DNA of 64,000 nt from Phaeobacter sp. 11ANDIMAR09. GTDB lineage: Bacteria > Pseudomonadota > Alphaproteobacteria > Rhodobacterales > Rhodobacteraceae. The translations under genes were made by a program, and so were the position numbers. Under the pieces are notes generated by a model that saw only the letters and a program-made list of their open reading frames with translations, did not search any database and was not told the DNA's origin. Shown piece after piece: positions 46,692 to 56,373 of this stretch (position 1 is its first letter; every line of letters starts with the position of its first letter). The stretch lies in NCBI RefSeq assembly GCF_001294455.1, contig NZ_LIKT01000003.1, positions 202,585-266,584 of the forward strand, given 5' to 3'.

Positions 46692-48467
46692 TCACCAGGC
46701 ATCCACATACCGCGGGTTTGCAGAATTGCCAGAGGTGGTGGCCAAAACTCGGCCTATTTCATCACGGGTTTGGGTCGGGTCAATTACCGCATCAAATTCC
46801 AGCAGGCTTGCCGCGTTCAGGGCTGATCCGTTCTCGTATAGCACGCCAACCAGCCGCCGATATTCCGCCTCACGTTCTACCGGATCAGAGATGGCTGCCA
46901 GGTGATCACGGTGACCCAGTTTAACCGCCCCCTCCAATCCCATGGCTCCGACCTCTCCGGTTGGCCAAGCGCAGCAAAAATGCGGCCGATCAAAGCCGCC
47001 ACCCGCCATCGCCATGGCGCCTAGCCCATAGGCCTTGCGCAGGATAACCGTCACCAGGGGCTGACTGAAATGGGCTCCGGCCAGGAACAGCCGAGAAACA
47101 TGAGCCACCTGCCCGGTCTCTTCAATTTCAGGCCCCACCATAAAGCCGGGCGTGTCGCACAGGGTGACAACAGGCAAGGCCCAGGCATCACAGAGCTGCA
47201 GGAAGCGCGCGCCCTTGTCTCCCGCGGGTGCGTCAATGGCTCCGCCCAGGTGCAACGGATTGTTTGCCAGAACACCCAGTGCCTGACCGTTGATGCGGAG
47301 AAATCCGGTAATCATTCCTTGGCCGAAATCACGACGGATCTCCAGAAAGGTGCCGGAATCCCCTAACGCCTTGATGGCCTGACGCATATCGTAGGCGCGA
47401 GTGCGATCTGCCGGGATCACGTGACGCAGACCCTCGTCCTGTTCCGGCTGGTGCACAGACGCGCCTGCGAAAGGCAAGGCCAGCAGTTCCTTGGCTGCGG
47501 CCACTGCCTCCGCCTCATCCTCGCGCAGAAGATCAATGACACCATTTGCCCGCTGCACTTTGGAAGGCCCGATCTCCTGCGCCTTGACCTGCCCCAAGCC
47601 GCCACCTTCGATCATCGCCGGACCTCCCATGCCGATCCAGCTGTTTTTGGTCGCAATGCGCAGATTACACAGACCAAAGAGTGCGGCATTTCCAGCAAAG
47701 CAATGCCCGGCAGCGATACCGATCTTGGGACCTTTGTAGGCGGCAAAATGGCGAAAGGAAGGGACATTCAGCCCCGCCACCATGAGCGGGGCGAGATCAT
47801 AGTCGTTTGGCCGCCCGCCGCCACCTTCGGCGAACAGGACAATTGGCAGATTGTCCCGCTCGGCGCGCTCGATCAAACGGTCCATCTTGCGATGATGATT
47901 GTAGCCCTGAGTGCCCGCCAAGACCATGTAATCCACCGCCATGGCGGCGACAGGTCTCCCCTCCACCGTGCCAGTTCCGCAGATGATCCCATCCCCTTGG
48001 GTACGCGACTGCAGCTCTGTCAGAGGGCGTTTGCTGCGTTGGGCCGCCACCGCGAAGGCGCCGTATTCGGTGAAGGAATCTTGATCGAACAGATCCTCAA
48101 TGTTTTCCCGCGCTGTTCGCCCTCCCGATTGATGGCGCTTGGCGACCGCCTGTGGCCTGCTGCTGTCCGCCAGCAAAGCCAGGCGCGCTTCGAAGGCGGT
48201 GAAGGCCTGGCGCGGGCCCTGATCCTCCTGCGGGGCCTGCAGCGAGACCTCAGCAGGTTCAAAACTGATCAGGGGCTCACCGCCACGCAGCTCATCCCCG
48301 GCACCAACATGCAGGGTCTTGACTACGCCGCTTTCTCTCGCGCGGATCTCGTGCTGCATTTTCATCAGCTCGGTCACAAGCAAAACACTGCCCGCTGTGA
48401 TCTCATCCCCCAGTCCAACCCGAATTTCGGCAACAATGGCGGGGTTTTCAGCTTTGATGGTCTTCAC
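46692..48467 (-). CDS. Biotinyl-domain / acyl-CoA carboxyltransferase fusion
   Basis: A 591-residue fusion. An N-terminal biotinyl domain (residues about 5-75) has the biotin-accepting Lys in TELMKMQHEI, where Leu replaces the usual Ala-Met. Residues about 110-590 are a carboxyltransferase of the MccB/PccB type with two crotonase folds (GRPVAAMAVDYMVLAGTQG; GLGAMAMAGGGFDRPHFCC). No biotin carboxylase gene is adjacent, so the partner must be encoded elsewhere. GTG 48467 has AGAGGAC upstream; it is better than a start further 5' that would enter the divergent gene's region. Substrate is probably a propionyl- or branched acyl-CoA. Confidence 0.85.
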   Translation of the reverse strand: MKTIKAENPAIVAEIRVGLGDEITAGSVLLVTELMKMQHEIRARESGVVKTLHVGAGDELRGGEPLISFEPAEVSLQAPQEDQGPRQAFTAFEARLALLADSSRPQAVAKRHQSGGRTARENIEDLFDQDSFTEYGAFAVAAQRSKRPLTELQSRTQGDGIICGTGTVEGRPVAAMAVDYMVLAGTQGYNHHRKMDRLIERAERDNLPIVLFAEGGGGRPNDYDLAPLMVAGLNVPSFRHFAAYKGPKIGIAAGHCFAGNAALFGLCNLRIATKNSWIGMGGPAMIEGGGLGQVKAQEIGPSKVQRANGVIDLLREDEAEAVAAAKELLALPFAGASVHQPEQDEGLRHVIPADRTRAYDMRQAIKALGDSGTFLEIRRDFGQGMITGFLRINGQALGVLANNPLHLGGAIDAPAGDKGARFLQLCDAWALPVVTLCDTPGFMVGPEIEETGQVAHVSRLFLAGAHFSQPLVTVILRKAYGLGAMAMAGGGFDRPHFCCAWPTGEVGAMGLEGAVKLGHRDHLAAISDPVEREAEYRRLVGVLYENGSALNAASLLEFDAVIDPTQTRDEIGRVLATTSGNSANPRYVDAW

Positions 48468-48706
48468 GGCGGTCCTCTTTGCTTGCTGCCTCCTGCTTGA
48501 TCGCACTGCAACCCGGACCAAGCCAAGGCGGGGGTCAAAGCCCAGCATGCGCCAGTTGTCCCGCCCTGTGCAAAGGACGTTCCGTCACATCGCAAAGCGG
48601 CGCTTTCTGCCCTGCCAAGGCGTTGACTTGCAAAACCCGGCTGATCAACCCTAGCCGCAACGTCCCTGCCGGACGCCCGCCTTCCTACAGCCTGAGAGGT
48701 CACAAA

Positions 48707-50266
48707 ATGCAGATAACTTCCATGATCAAACGGGCCGCCCAGATCAATCCAAACGGGACCGCAACTATCTTCAAGGACCGCCAGCAAAGCTGGAGCCAGA
48801 TGCTGGACCGCGTCGCACGTCTGGCAGGCGCCCTACAGGCGCTGGGTATGCGACCGGGCGACCGCGTAGCGCTGATCTCACTGAACTCGGACCGGTTCAT
48901 TGAGTATTACTTTGCTGTGGTCTGGGGAGGCGGCGCAACGATGCCCATGAACATTCGCTGGAGCGCAGCCGAATGTGCCTATGCGCTGAACGACGCCGGG
49001 GCCGAAATTCTGATCTGTGACGAGGCTTTCAAAGCTCTGGCCGCCGAAGTGAAGCCACAGGTCACCAGGCTAAAGACCTTGATCTATGCCGGTGACACCG
49101 CGACGCCTGCGGGCATGGACAACTACGAAGACCTCATCGCCGATGCCCAGCCTGCCGCCGATGCCGAGCGCAGTGGCGATGATCTGGCCGGGGTCTTTTA
49201 CACTGGTGGCACCACAGGTTTTCCCAAAGGGGTCATGCTCTCTCATACCAATATGTATGTGGGTGCGGTGGCAAATGCGCATGACATTAACATGCAGGAC
49301 AGAACCGTCTATCTGCATGCAGCACCGATGTTTCACATCGCCGATCTGCTCTGGTTCACAGCCGTTACCTTGATGGCGGGCACCCATGTGGTCATTCCAA
49401 TGTTCACCCCCGAAGGCACGCTGGCCGCGATCGAAAAACACCGCCCAGACCAAACGCTTCTGGTGCCGGTCATGTTGCAAATGGTGCTGCAAAGCGACAA
49501 GCTGGCCCAGACGGATATCTCGTCCCTGCGTCAGATCGCCTATGGCGCCTCCCCTATTACCGAAGCCGTTCTGAAGGAGGCCTTTAAAAAGTTCCCGAAT
49601 GTGTCCTTCCTTCAGGCTTTTGGTCAAACCGAGCTCAGCCCTGTGGCGACCATTTTGCCGACGGATTATCATGTTTTGGAAGGCCCGAAGGCAGGCAAAC
49701 TGCGCTCGGCGGGACGAGCCACACGGGTCTGCGAAGTCCGCATTGTTGATGACCAAAACCAAGAGGTAGCCCGCGGCGCCGTTGGCCAGATTGCCGTCAA
49801 GGGACCAACAACCATGCTCGGCTATTGGAACAAGCCCGAGGTCACAGCCGAAACCATTGTCGACGGTTGGGTCATGACCGGAGATGCCGGTTACATGGAC
49901 GAAGACGGCTTTGTCTTCTTAGTGGACCGGGTCAAGGACATGATCGTATCTGGCGGCGAGAACGTCTACTCCGCTGAAGTGGAGAACGCCCTGGGGCAAC
50001 ATCCCCAAGTTGCCACCAGCGCCGTCATCGGCATCCCCAGCGATCAATGGGGTGAAAGCGTCCATGCCCTTGTCATCCTGCATGCCGGAGCCACAGTGAC
50101 CACAGAAGAATTGCAAGCCCACTGCCATGAGCTGATCGCCGGCTATAAATGCCCCCGCAGCATTGAATACCGGACCGAGGCGTTTCCTCTGTCTGGAGCC
50201 AACAAAGTGCTGAAGACAGAATTGCGAAAACCTTACTGGCAAGGGAAGCGCCGTCAGATTTCCTGA
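48707..50266 (+). CDS. AMP-dependent acyl-CoA synthetase / ligase
   Basis: A 519-residue adenylate-forming enzyme. The P-loop motif is YTGGTTGFPKGVMLSH near residue 165, A8/A10 motifs are GWVMTGDAGYMDEDGF and VSGGENVYSAEVENAL, and the catalytic Lys is in SGANKVLKTELRKP. It would activate a carboxylic acid to its CoA thioester. ATG 48707 has GAGAGGT upstream. It is divergent from the carboxyltransferase, so the two may belong to one acyl-CoA pathway. Confidence 0.9.
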   Translation: MQITSMIKRAAQINPNGTATIFKDRQQSWSQMLDRVARLAGALQALGMRPGDRVALISLNSDRFIEYYFAVVWGGGATMPMNIRWSAAECAYALNDAGAEILICDEAFKALAAEVKPQVTRLKTLIYAGDTATPAGMDNYEDLIADAQPAADAERSGDDLAGVFYTGGTTGFPKGVMLSHTNMYVGAVANAHDINMQDRTVYLHAAPMFHIADLLWFTAVTLMAGTHVVIPMFTPEGTLAAIEKHRPDQTLLVPVMLQMVLQSDKLAQTDISSLRQIAYGASPITEAVLKEAFKKFPNVSFLQAFGQTELSPVATILPTDYHVLEGPKAGKLRSAGRATRVCEVRIVDDQNQEVARGAVGQIAVKGPTTMLGYWNKPEVTAETIVDGWVMTGDAGYMDEDGFVFLVDRVKDMIVSGGENVYSAEVENALGQHPQVATSAVIGIPSDQWGESVHALVILHAGATVTTEELQAHCHELIAGYKCPRSIEYRTEAFPLSGANKVLKTELRKPYWQGKRRQIS

Positions 50267-50416
50267 CGCACTCCGCGCGGGAGATTAGCCATGCCAGTGA
50301 ACGAGTTCAACGAACAGAACCCTCGCATCGCTGTTCACGATACCGCTAGCCACAAAGCCTGTTGCGCCCATCTTTGGCCCATAGCCTTGGTAGGTCAAAG
50401 GTGGCATCGGCAAAGC

Positions 50417-50609
50417 GTCAGTGATGGCGCATTCGACGTAAGGCGTTGGAAGTATCGGGGCTTGGAAAGGACCTAGGCCAAGAGGCTAAAAACCGGAGGC
50501 TGTGAAGACCGAGCTGAAGAAGATCTTGCCCCAAGATATGCTTGATGTGGCAACGCTGAAGCAGATGCTCGAAATGGAGGCAAGTGCGGGCATCTCATTT
50601 AGCGCTTGA
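50417..50609 (+). pseudogene. Degraded IS3-family OrfA transposase remnant
   Basis: The reading from 50417 gives VSDGAFDVRRWKYRGLE, then AKRLK after a stop at 50474-50476. A frameshift follows into TELKKILPQDM and MLDVATLKQML. These match, in order, the middle and C-terminal leucine-zipper part of IS3-type OrfA proteins (YxWRxKYGGLE..AKRLK..ENxKLKKLL..MLDVATLK). One stop and at least one frameshift make it dead. No terminal repeats or orfB were found. Confidence 0.7.
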
Positions 50610-50654
50610 AGTCGATCACGTGGAATTGCAAAGCACTCCGTTCAGGCGCCAAAT

Positions 50655-51320
50655 TTAAGGTGCTAGCATTCTTGTGTAGGCGATTTGATAATGCGCTGCG
50701 GCTTCCAAATTCTCAACCGCAATCGCTGAGTGGATATTGTTGACATGTGCGTCAAGATTTTCACAGGCAGACCCAAACCAAACGAAGTCCTTTGCCAAAC
50801 TGTGCAACTGATGCCGCGTGGTTCGACCGTAGTAACTTTTTCCGCTGGCCCGCAGGGCGAGGTTTTCGGTAATTTCGACAAAGGCATCAAATGCCTCCAT
50901 GTCAAGCCGCGCAAAGTCGACGACATTTGGTTTCGCTTTCAATTGAGCGCAACGCTCAGTCAAGGCTTCAAAGCGAAGTGAGGCAGTTGCCAGATCAGTT
51001 ATCGGGTCGACTTCAATGATCGAACGTTCCAGTGTCGTTCGCACGACAAAGCTTTGCGCAAGGGAGGCAGAATCCATCTCAGTCACAAAGGTACCAACCC
51101 CCTGGCGGGATGCGATAAGCTCTTCTCTCTCTAGCCAGGCCAATACGCGGCGCAGGGGCGTGCGACTACAGGCGAACTCCTTTGCCAAGTCCGCTTCCGA
51201 CAGGCGTAGTCCTGGCGGGTAGTGCAGCGTGCAAATACGACGCCGAAGAGTATTGTACATGATGCTCAAGCGATCCTGGACACCTTCCGCGGCCTCCAGA
51301 GTTTTGACCAGCTTATTCAT
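50655..51320 (-). CDS. GntR-family (FadR-type) transcriptional regulator
   Basis: A 221-residue protein with N-terminal winged HTH (SIMYNTLRRRICTLHYPPGLRLSE, CSRTPLRRVLAWLERE) and a C-terminal FCD-like all-helical effector domain of about 140 residues. It is downstream of ectC on the same strand, but a strong terminator lies between, so it is probably its own unit. Target not known; ectoine genes, or ectoine uptake/degradation genes elsewhere, are candidates by position only. Confidence 0.85.
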   Translation of the reverse strand: MNKLVKTLEAAEGVQDRLSIMYNTLRRRICTLHYPPGLRLSEADLAKEFACSRTPLRRVLAWLEREELIASRQGVGTFVTEMDSASLAQSFVVRTTLERSIIEVDPITDLATASLRFEALTERCAQLKAKPNVVDFARLDMEAFDAFVEITENLALRASGKSYYGRTTRHQLHSLAKDFVWFGSACENLDAHVNNIHSAIAVENLEAAAHYQIAYTRMLAP

Positions 51321-51358
51321 ATCCAGTCTCCTGGCGATGGATTGCTTGCTGCCATTAA

Positions 51359-51394
51359 AGGAGGCAGGTTCTCAAGAAATCACACCTGCCTCCT
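51359..51394 (-). terminator. Terminator of ectABC
   Basis: A perfect 11-bp inverted repeat (AGGAGGCAGGT/ACCTGCCTCCT, loop 14 nt) about 12 nt past the ectC stop, followed leftward by TTT. This separates ectABC from the GntR gene. Confidence 0.75.
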
Positions 51395-51405
51395 CTGGCG
51401 AAAGA

Positions 51406-51804
51406 CTACGCAGTTTCAAGCTCTAAGGCGTAGGAACCATCCTCTCGATGGGTTTCATTGCCTGTTACCGGCGGGTTGAAACAACAGGCCATGACCAGTT
51501 CTTCTTCAGCAACAAGAATATGGCGGTCATGTTTGTCCAAAGCATACATAACCCCTGGGCGAATGAGGTGGATCTCACCTGTCGCGAGGTCCGTGATCGA
51601 ACCGGTTCCTTGCATGCAATAGACACTCTCAAAGTGATTTTTGTACTCAAATGTGTGCTCGGAGCCAGCCTCGAGGAACGTGATATGGAAAGAAAACCCC
51701 ATTTGATCTTCTGCCAGCAGCATCCGCACGCTGCTCCACTTGGCGTCTGAGACGACGCGGCCACGTTCGCTTTTGATGATTTCGTTGAAGTCTCGTACAA
51801 TCAT
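51406..51804 (-). CDS. ectC: Ectoine synthase
   Basis: It closes N-gamma-acetyl-diaminobutyrate to ectoine, an osmoprotectant. The 132-residue cupin shows the family blocks [32 protein letters not shown] (given in pieces), [15 protein letters not shown] and DKHDRHIL, with metal ligands in the EYKNH/ECxD-like region. The start ATG 51804 gives the usual N-terminus. Last gene of ectABC, 4 bp after ectB; ectD and ask_ect are not present in this window. Confidence 0.96.
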   Translation of the reverse strand: MIVRDFNEIIKSERGRVVSDAKWSSVRMLLAEDQMGFSFHITFLEAGSEHTFEYKNHFESVYCMQGTGSITDLATGEIHLIRPGVMYALDKHDRHILVAEEELVMACCFNPPVTGNETHREDGSYALELETA

Positions 51805-51808
51805 AGCC

Positions 51809-53095
51809 TTACTCCGCGGCAAATTTATGGGCGCCAATCACATCCTGTGCGGCGTTGATCAGAATAGTGAGCCCGCGCTGCAGCATGCTGTCAGGCGTTG
51901 TAAGGGGCGCAAGGATCTTAACCACCTGATCTTCGGAGCCGGAGGTCTCAATTATGAGGCCCTGTTCAAAGGCCCGCGCGCAGATCTTGCCTGCCAGATC
52001 ACCACATCGCAGGTCCACGCCCCGCATCATGCCGCGCCCCTTCAGGCGCGCGCCAGGAACCATCTCCGCAAGGGATTGCAATCCCTCGCCAATGATTTTG
52101 GAACGGCGCAGAATATCCTTCTGCAAACTGTCGTTCGCCCAGAATTTTTCAATTGCGACGGTGGCAGTCACAAAGGCATGGGTATTGCCCCGAAATGTCC
52201 CGTTATGCTCGGCCGGCCCCATGACATCATGTTCTGGCTTAACGAGCACCAGCCCCATCGGCAGTCCAAAGCCAGAGATTGATTTCGCCAGCGTCACGAT
52301 ATCAGGGCGAATGCCAGCCTCTTCAAAGGAAAAGAAGCCACCCGTGCGCCCACAACCTGCCTGAATGTCATCGACGATCAAAAGCGCACCGGCCTCCTGC
52401 GCCAGCTCTGCGACCCTCTGCAACCAATCCGTCGTGGCAGCATTCAACCCGCCTTCGCCCTGAACCGTTTCCAGCAAAATTGCCGCAGGCGCGTCCAGGC
52501 CCGAAGAGCGATCCTTAAGCATGGCCTCCAGAAAATCAGTCGTGTTACAGGACTGGCCCATATAGCCGTCATAGGGCATCCGCGTCACATTGTTGAGCGT
52601 CACTCCGGCACCGCCACGGTGATAGTTGTTGCCAGTTGCTGCCAGGGCGCCCTGGGTGACACCGTGAAACCCATTGGTGAAGGAGATGATATTGCTGCGC
52701 CCAGTGGACTTGCGGGCGATTTTCATCGCCGCCTCAACAGCATTTGCTCCCGTCGGTCCGGTAAACATCACCCTGTGATCCATCTCACGTGGTTGCAAGA
52801 TAAACTGCTCAAAAACCTCAAGAAACCGGGCCTTCGCTGCTGTGTGCATGTCCAAACCATGGGCAACACCATCGGCTTCCAAATGCGCAATTAGGGCGCG
52901 TTTCATGTCTGGATCATTGTGCCCGTAGTTCAAAGACGAACACCCAGCAAGAAAGTCAATATATTGCCGTCCGCTCTGGTCCGTCATCTCGGAGCCCTTG
53001 GCGGAGGTGAAGACTGTATCAAACCCGCGGCAATAGCTGCGGGCTTCGGATTCCCGACGACCAAAAATGGCCTTGCTGGCAAGCTGTGTAGACAT
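51809..53095 (-). CDS. ectB: L-2,4-diaminobutyrate:2-oxoglutarate aminotransferase
   Basis: A PLP aminotransferase that makes diaminobutyrate from aspartate semialdehyde. The 428-residue class III enzyme has [29 protein letters not shown] and the PLP Lys in [18 protein letters not shown] 53095 fits the EctB N-terminus ([15 protein letters not shown]); a longer reading to 53158 is not supported. 66 bp separate it from ectA. Confidence 0.96.
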   Translation of the reverse strand: MSTQLASKAIFGRRESEARSYCRGFDTVFTSAKGSEMTDQSGRQYIDFLAGCSSLNYGHNDPDMKRALIAHLEADGVAHGLDMHTAAKARFLEVFEQFILQPREMDHRVMFTGPTGANAVEAAMKIARKSTGRSNIISFTNGFHGVTQGALAATGNNYHRGGAGVTLNNVTRMPYDGYMGQSCNTTDFLEAMLKDRSSGLDAPAAILLETVQGEGGLNAATTDWLQRVAELAQEAGALLIVDDIQAGCGRTGGFFSFEEAGIRPDIVTLAKSISGFGLPMGLVLVKPEHDVMGPAEHNGTFRGNTHAFVTATVAIEKFWANDSLQKDILRRSKIIGEGLQSLAEMVPGARLKGRGMMRGVDLRCGDLAGKICARAFEQGLIIETSGSEDQVVKILAPLTTPDSMLQRGLTILINAAQDVIGAHKFAAE

Positions 53096-53161
53096 AGGGT
53101 TTCTTTCAGATTTGAGAGGGGGCAGGAAGAACTGGCTGGCAAAAAACGGCATACGCATCGT

Positions 53162-53692
53162 TCAGGCAGCGAGCGCCTGCCGCTTTGTCAGAGGAATAGT
53201 GACAAGGTTTTCCGTCTTGTGCCGCTCTTGGAAATGCAGGGCCTGCGTGTAGTAGGGTTGGATGTCCATCTGGCTATCTTGAAAACTCGCGAACCTGCGA
53301 AACAAGGACCAGGATGCATTGTTGTCAGCTGTGATTGTGGTTTGCAGGCGGTTTACGTCTTTGCACTGCGATCGCCGCAGAATGGATTGCAACATCATGG
53401 AGCCCAGCCCGCGTCCGCGCGCATTTTCAGCCACAGCGACCTGCCAAACAAACAGCGTTTCAGGATCATTGGGCAAAACATAGGCAGAGACCCAGCCCAC
53501 CATCTCTTGGGACAATTCTGCCAAACAACAGGTGTCTGCGAAATGGTCGCTCTGCAAGAGATTGCAGTACATGGAGTTCTCATCAAGCGGTTTGCAAGCC
53601 TGCACCAGCTCCCAAACCTTAGCGCCATCTTCAGCGACTGGCCTCCGAACTGAGGGGAGATCGATGCGCATTGGGTCAATTGGGGATTGCAT
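53162..53692 (-). CDS. ectA: L-2,4-diaminobutyrate N-acetyltransferase
   Basis: A GNAT enzyme that acetylates diaminobutyrate with acetyl-CoA. The 176-residue protein has the acetyl-CoA loop VAENARGRGLGSMML near residue 95 and the substrate-site CCLAELSQEMVGWVSAYVLP region upstream. A good AGGAG precedes the ATG by 8 nt. First gene of ectABC, divergent from the MarR-type gene. Confidence 0.95.
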   Translation of the reverse strand: MQSPIDPMRIDLPSVRRPVAEDGAKVWELVQACKPLDENSMYCNLLQSDHFADTCCLAELSQEMVGWVSAYVLPNDPETLFVWQVAVAENARGRGLGSMMLQSILRRSQCKDVNRLQTTITADNNASWSLFRRFASFQDSQMDIQPYYTQALHFQERHKTENLVTIPLTKRQALAA

Positions 53693-53800
53693 GTTGGGCT
53701 TCTCCTGTCGCTTTGAGTATCGAAGTATCAGGCACCTGACAAAACTTCAACAGTCAAAGCAAAATTACCAAATAATCACGTTATATAGCCGTATTTAGGA

Positions 53801-53806
53801 ATTATA
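53801..53806 (-). promoter_or_regulatory. Candidate -10 of ectABC
   Basis: A perfect TATAAT on the - strand, about 110 bp upstream of ectA in an AT-rich 218-bp divergent region. Upstream -35 is weak (TTTACT, 15-nt spacing). A regulator bound in this AT-rich region could explain osmotic control. Confidence 0.4.
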
Positions 53807-53910
53807 TGTCGCAAAATGACCAGTAAATACTTCGAATCCAGAAGCTATTTGCGAATTGAAGCCACCTGACCGCCACTGTATGCTTTGACACCTGAACTAT
53901 CGGAGATTTC

Positions 53911-54390
53911 ATGGACCGTATCGACAGCAGCCTGATCGCGCTGCGCCGCATCATTCGTACAACTGAGCTGTTTGGACGCGAAATTCGTCAGGCAACGGGC
54001 GTCACCCCCGCCCAGTTCCGCGTTCTCCAGATCATTTCGGAGAGTGGCTTTGTGACGGCAAAGACAATTTCAATGCGCATGCAGGTCTCACAAGGGACAG
54101 TTACTTCTCTGGTTGATAAGCTTGTCCGGGATGGTCTGGCTTTGCGGCAGAAATCCAGTGAAGATCGGCGACAAATTCATATTTTGCTGACCAATGCGGG
54201 GCGGGAAACTCTTGTTGACGCGCCCGACCCGCTACAGCAACGATTTGTACGCAAATTTCGGGCCATGGAGGATTGGGAACAGGCGATGCTGGTCGCCAAT
54301 TTGGAACGGGTGGCAACCATGTTGGACGCTGAAGATCTGGACGCGTCTCCTGTTCTGGCGACTGGAGAAATTCGCCCCGCAGGCGCCTAG
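53911..54390 (+). CDS. MarR-family transcriptional regulator (EctR/CosR-like)
   Basis: A 159-residue MarR protein with the winged HTH TAKTISMRMQVSQGTVTSLVDKLVRDG (described in parts), followed by the wing SSEDRRQIHILLTNAGRE. GGAGA precedes the ATG. It is divergent from ectABC with 218 bp between, the same arrangement as EctR repressors in methylotrophs and CosR in Vibrio, so it is the likely repressor of ectABC. The target is inferred from position. Confidence 0.88.
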   Translation: MDRIDSSLIALRRIIRTTELFGREIRQATGVTPAQFRVLQIISESGFVTAKTISMRMQVSQGTVTSLVDKLVRDGLALRQKSSEDRRQIHILLTNAGRETLVDAPDPLQQRFVRKFRAMEDWEQAMLVANLERVATMLDAEDLDASPVLATGEIRPAGA

Positions 54391-55017
54391 AGAAATCATC
54401 AACGAGTGCCTCCGAATACCTAGCGGTTTGTAACGTCCGCAGCCTCACCTGTAGTCAAAGAAACACGCACCTGGTAGAGGTTCCGCGCAATGGACCTCAG
54501 CAATTGCTTTGTGACAAAGCCACGTCCCATCTATTCCCGCTTGCCAAGCGTCAGCGCCAAACAAGATCGCGCCCAAACTATTGGCCTGATGCTGCTAATG
54601 GGCTCAAAGAAGGGATAGATCGACGAAAATCCGCGATCAAGCACAGGTCCAATCAAGCTCATCGGCTCTCCCTGCCGCAAGCGCCTCCATATCTATATCT
54701 TCATCTTCGCCTTCTGCCACTCTGAGAGAAAAACCCGCCACCGATAAGCCATGACTTACACTCCTAAGGGAAGGGTTGCAGTGCGTTGTCGCGCCAGGCA
54801 CCGACCTCCCTGCAAGCGCGACATCAGGGGAATGATAGACCACGGCCTCAAAGAGATCTGCGATCAGCTCAACACACGCCGCGCAAAGGCTTGAGCTGGA
54901 AGACGTCTACCGCTTGGGCTGGTAGACGCCTATCGAAGTATTTAGAGCAAAGATGGTGGAGGAAATAGGCCGCTCCCTTACCCTCAAAGCCAATAGGAGT
55001 CGTGGCTCAGGTATCGC
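54391..55017. other. Long intergenic region between MarR and MmgE/PrpD genes
   Basis: About 630 bp with no supported gene. The only structure I see is a stem CGTCTACC/GGTAGACG (8 bp, 9-nt loop) at 54904-54928, about 90 nt past the MmgE/PrpD stop on the - strand, which could be its terminator. Lack of coding signal suggests remnant or spacer sequence. Confidence 0.45.
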
Positions 55018-56358
55018 TCACCCCCACACAGAATTGGCGTTTGCGCCTCTGTAACTGAGCTGCTCGATCATTGCCCTCAAATCACCGCGACCGGGCAAAC
55101 CCTCGATACTGTCCAGCAAGTCCTTTGCCCTGCGCCTACCCATGGCGGGTTCGGTCAAGTGCAGGAATTTCCTGCGGATGACCTCGTGGTCCAGCCGCTC
55201 TTCGGGATCGCCCTGCGCTTGGGTGATTTCTGACGCCAGTCTGCGCCCATCCGCCAGACCTATATGAGCTTGCGCCAGACGGCGGGCGGGGAAGGCTTCG
55301 TTAAAAGCCGCAGTTTCTTCTATTTCGACCATGCGGGCCAAGCGCAGGATATCTGGGTTATTGAGGCCCGGCGTCATGACCTCATCAACGCCGATCGTTC
55401 CGGCCACCAGCGCTGCTCCCACCGAAAACGGCAACGAATATTGCGCTTGTTCGGTTGTCGTCGGAATTGCGGTCAGACGCTTGGCTTCGTGGAAGCTTTC
55501 GATCCGGATCGAGGTGACCTCGGTTGCGTCAAATTTATGAGTATTTTGCAGGGCCAGGACCGCTTCAGCGGCGGGCTGGGCCCAGCGGCAGACTGGATAG
55601 AGCTTGATGTATTGCTCCTGAATGTACCAGTGCTGGCCGATATCACGCCAGATATCCGCAAGATCGTCTGCTTCCATGGTAATCGCAGGGGCGCCAGTGA
55701 AGCCCTCGCAGGCCAGATAGGCCGCCGAGACACCCGCCATTGCCCCCCAACCCGAACCATCCTTGACCATTGTTGGGGCATCGATTGTGCGCATCATCTG
55801 GCTGCGGGGACCGTGATATTCGGCGATCCCGAGCGCCTCGCGCGTTTGCGCCTCATTCAGCCCCAAAATCCGCGCGCCCATAGCCGCAGCAGCCAGAGCA
55901 ACCCATGCGCCCGAGGTATGGTAGTCGCAGGCGCTGCGGTGCAGAGCGATGCCCGCGCGGGTACCGATTTCATAACCGATGGTGACTAGGGTCAGAAACT
56001 CCTGTGCATCCGTGAGGCCCTCGGCCTGCGCCATTGCGATAGCCGAAGGAATGACGCCGCAACCCACATGGCCTTTGGTCAGCTTGTGACCATCGTGGGC
56101 ATCCAGTGCATCAATGGTCATGCCGTTCGCCAGTGCCGCACCTGCAGCGCTGGCGGTTTTGCCTTCTGGCCAGATCTGCGCGGCCTGCCCGCCAAACATG
56201 ACCTGCGCATGGGTCTGAATGATCCGCGACAGGGGGGTCTGAACTGCGCTCATCCCCACCCCCAGCGTGTCAATCAAGCCCCGCACCGCGTCTTGGACCA
56301 CAGGCGCTGGCAGGTCATCATAGCTGGTGTTCAGGATGAAACGGATGACATCGGCCAT
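55018..56358 (-). CDS. MmgE/PrpD-family protein
   Basis: A 446-residue protein of the MmgE/PrpD superfamily, whose characterised members include 2-methylcitrate dehydratase, cis-aconitate decarboxylase and iminodisuccinate epimerase-type enzymes. Blocks visible are ALANGMTIDALDAHDGHKLTK (in pieces), HVGCGVIPSAIAMAQAEG and KLYPVCRWAQPAAEAVL. It starts 15 bp after the threonine aldolase, so it is the last gene of the hydroxylase-aldolase operon. The substrate is unknown; imino- or aspartate-derived dicarboxylates are possible given the neighbours. Confidence 0.85.
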   Translation of the reverse strand: MADVIRFILNTSYDDLPAPVVQDAVRGLIDTLGVGMSAVQTPLSRIIQTHAQVMFGGQAAQIWPEGKTASAAGAALANGMTIDALDAHDGHKLTKGHVGCGVIPSAIAMAQAEGLTDAQEFLTLVTIGYEIGTRAGIALHRSACDYHTSGAWVALAAAAMGARILGLNEAQTREALGIAEYHGPRSQMMRTIDAPTMVKDGSGWGAMAGVSAAYLACEGFTGAPAITMEADDLADIWRDIGQHWYIQEQYIKLYPVCRWAQPAAEAVLALQNTHKFDATEVTSIRIESFHEAKRLTAIPTTTEQAQYSLPFSVGAALVAGTIGVDEVMTPGLNNPDILRLARMVEIEETAAFNEAFPARRLAQAHIGLADGRRLASEITQAQGDPEERLDHEVIRRKFLHLTEPAMGRRRAKDLLDSIEGLPGRGDLRAMIEQLSYRGANANSVWG

Positions 56359-56373
56359 GTATGGGTCCTCCTG

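Noticed and set aside
54391..55017. Additional IS remnant in the 54.4-55.0 kb gap
   Set aside because: I translated all frames by eye and found no stretch matching a transposase with enough residues to call.
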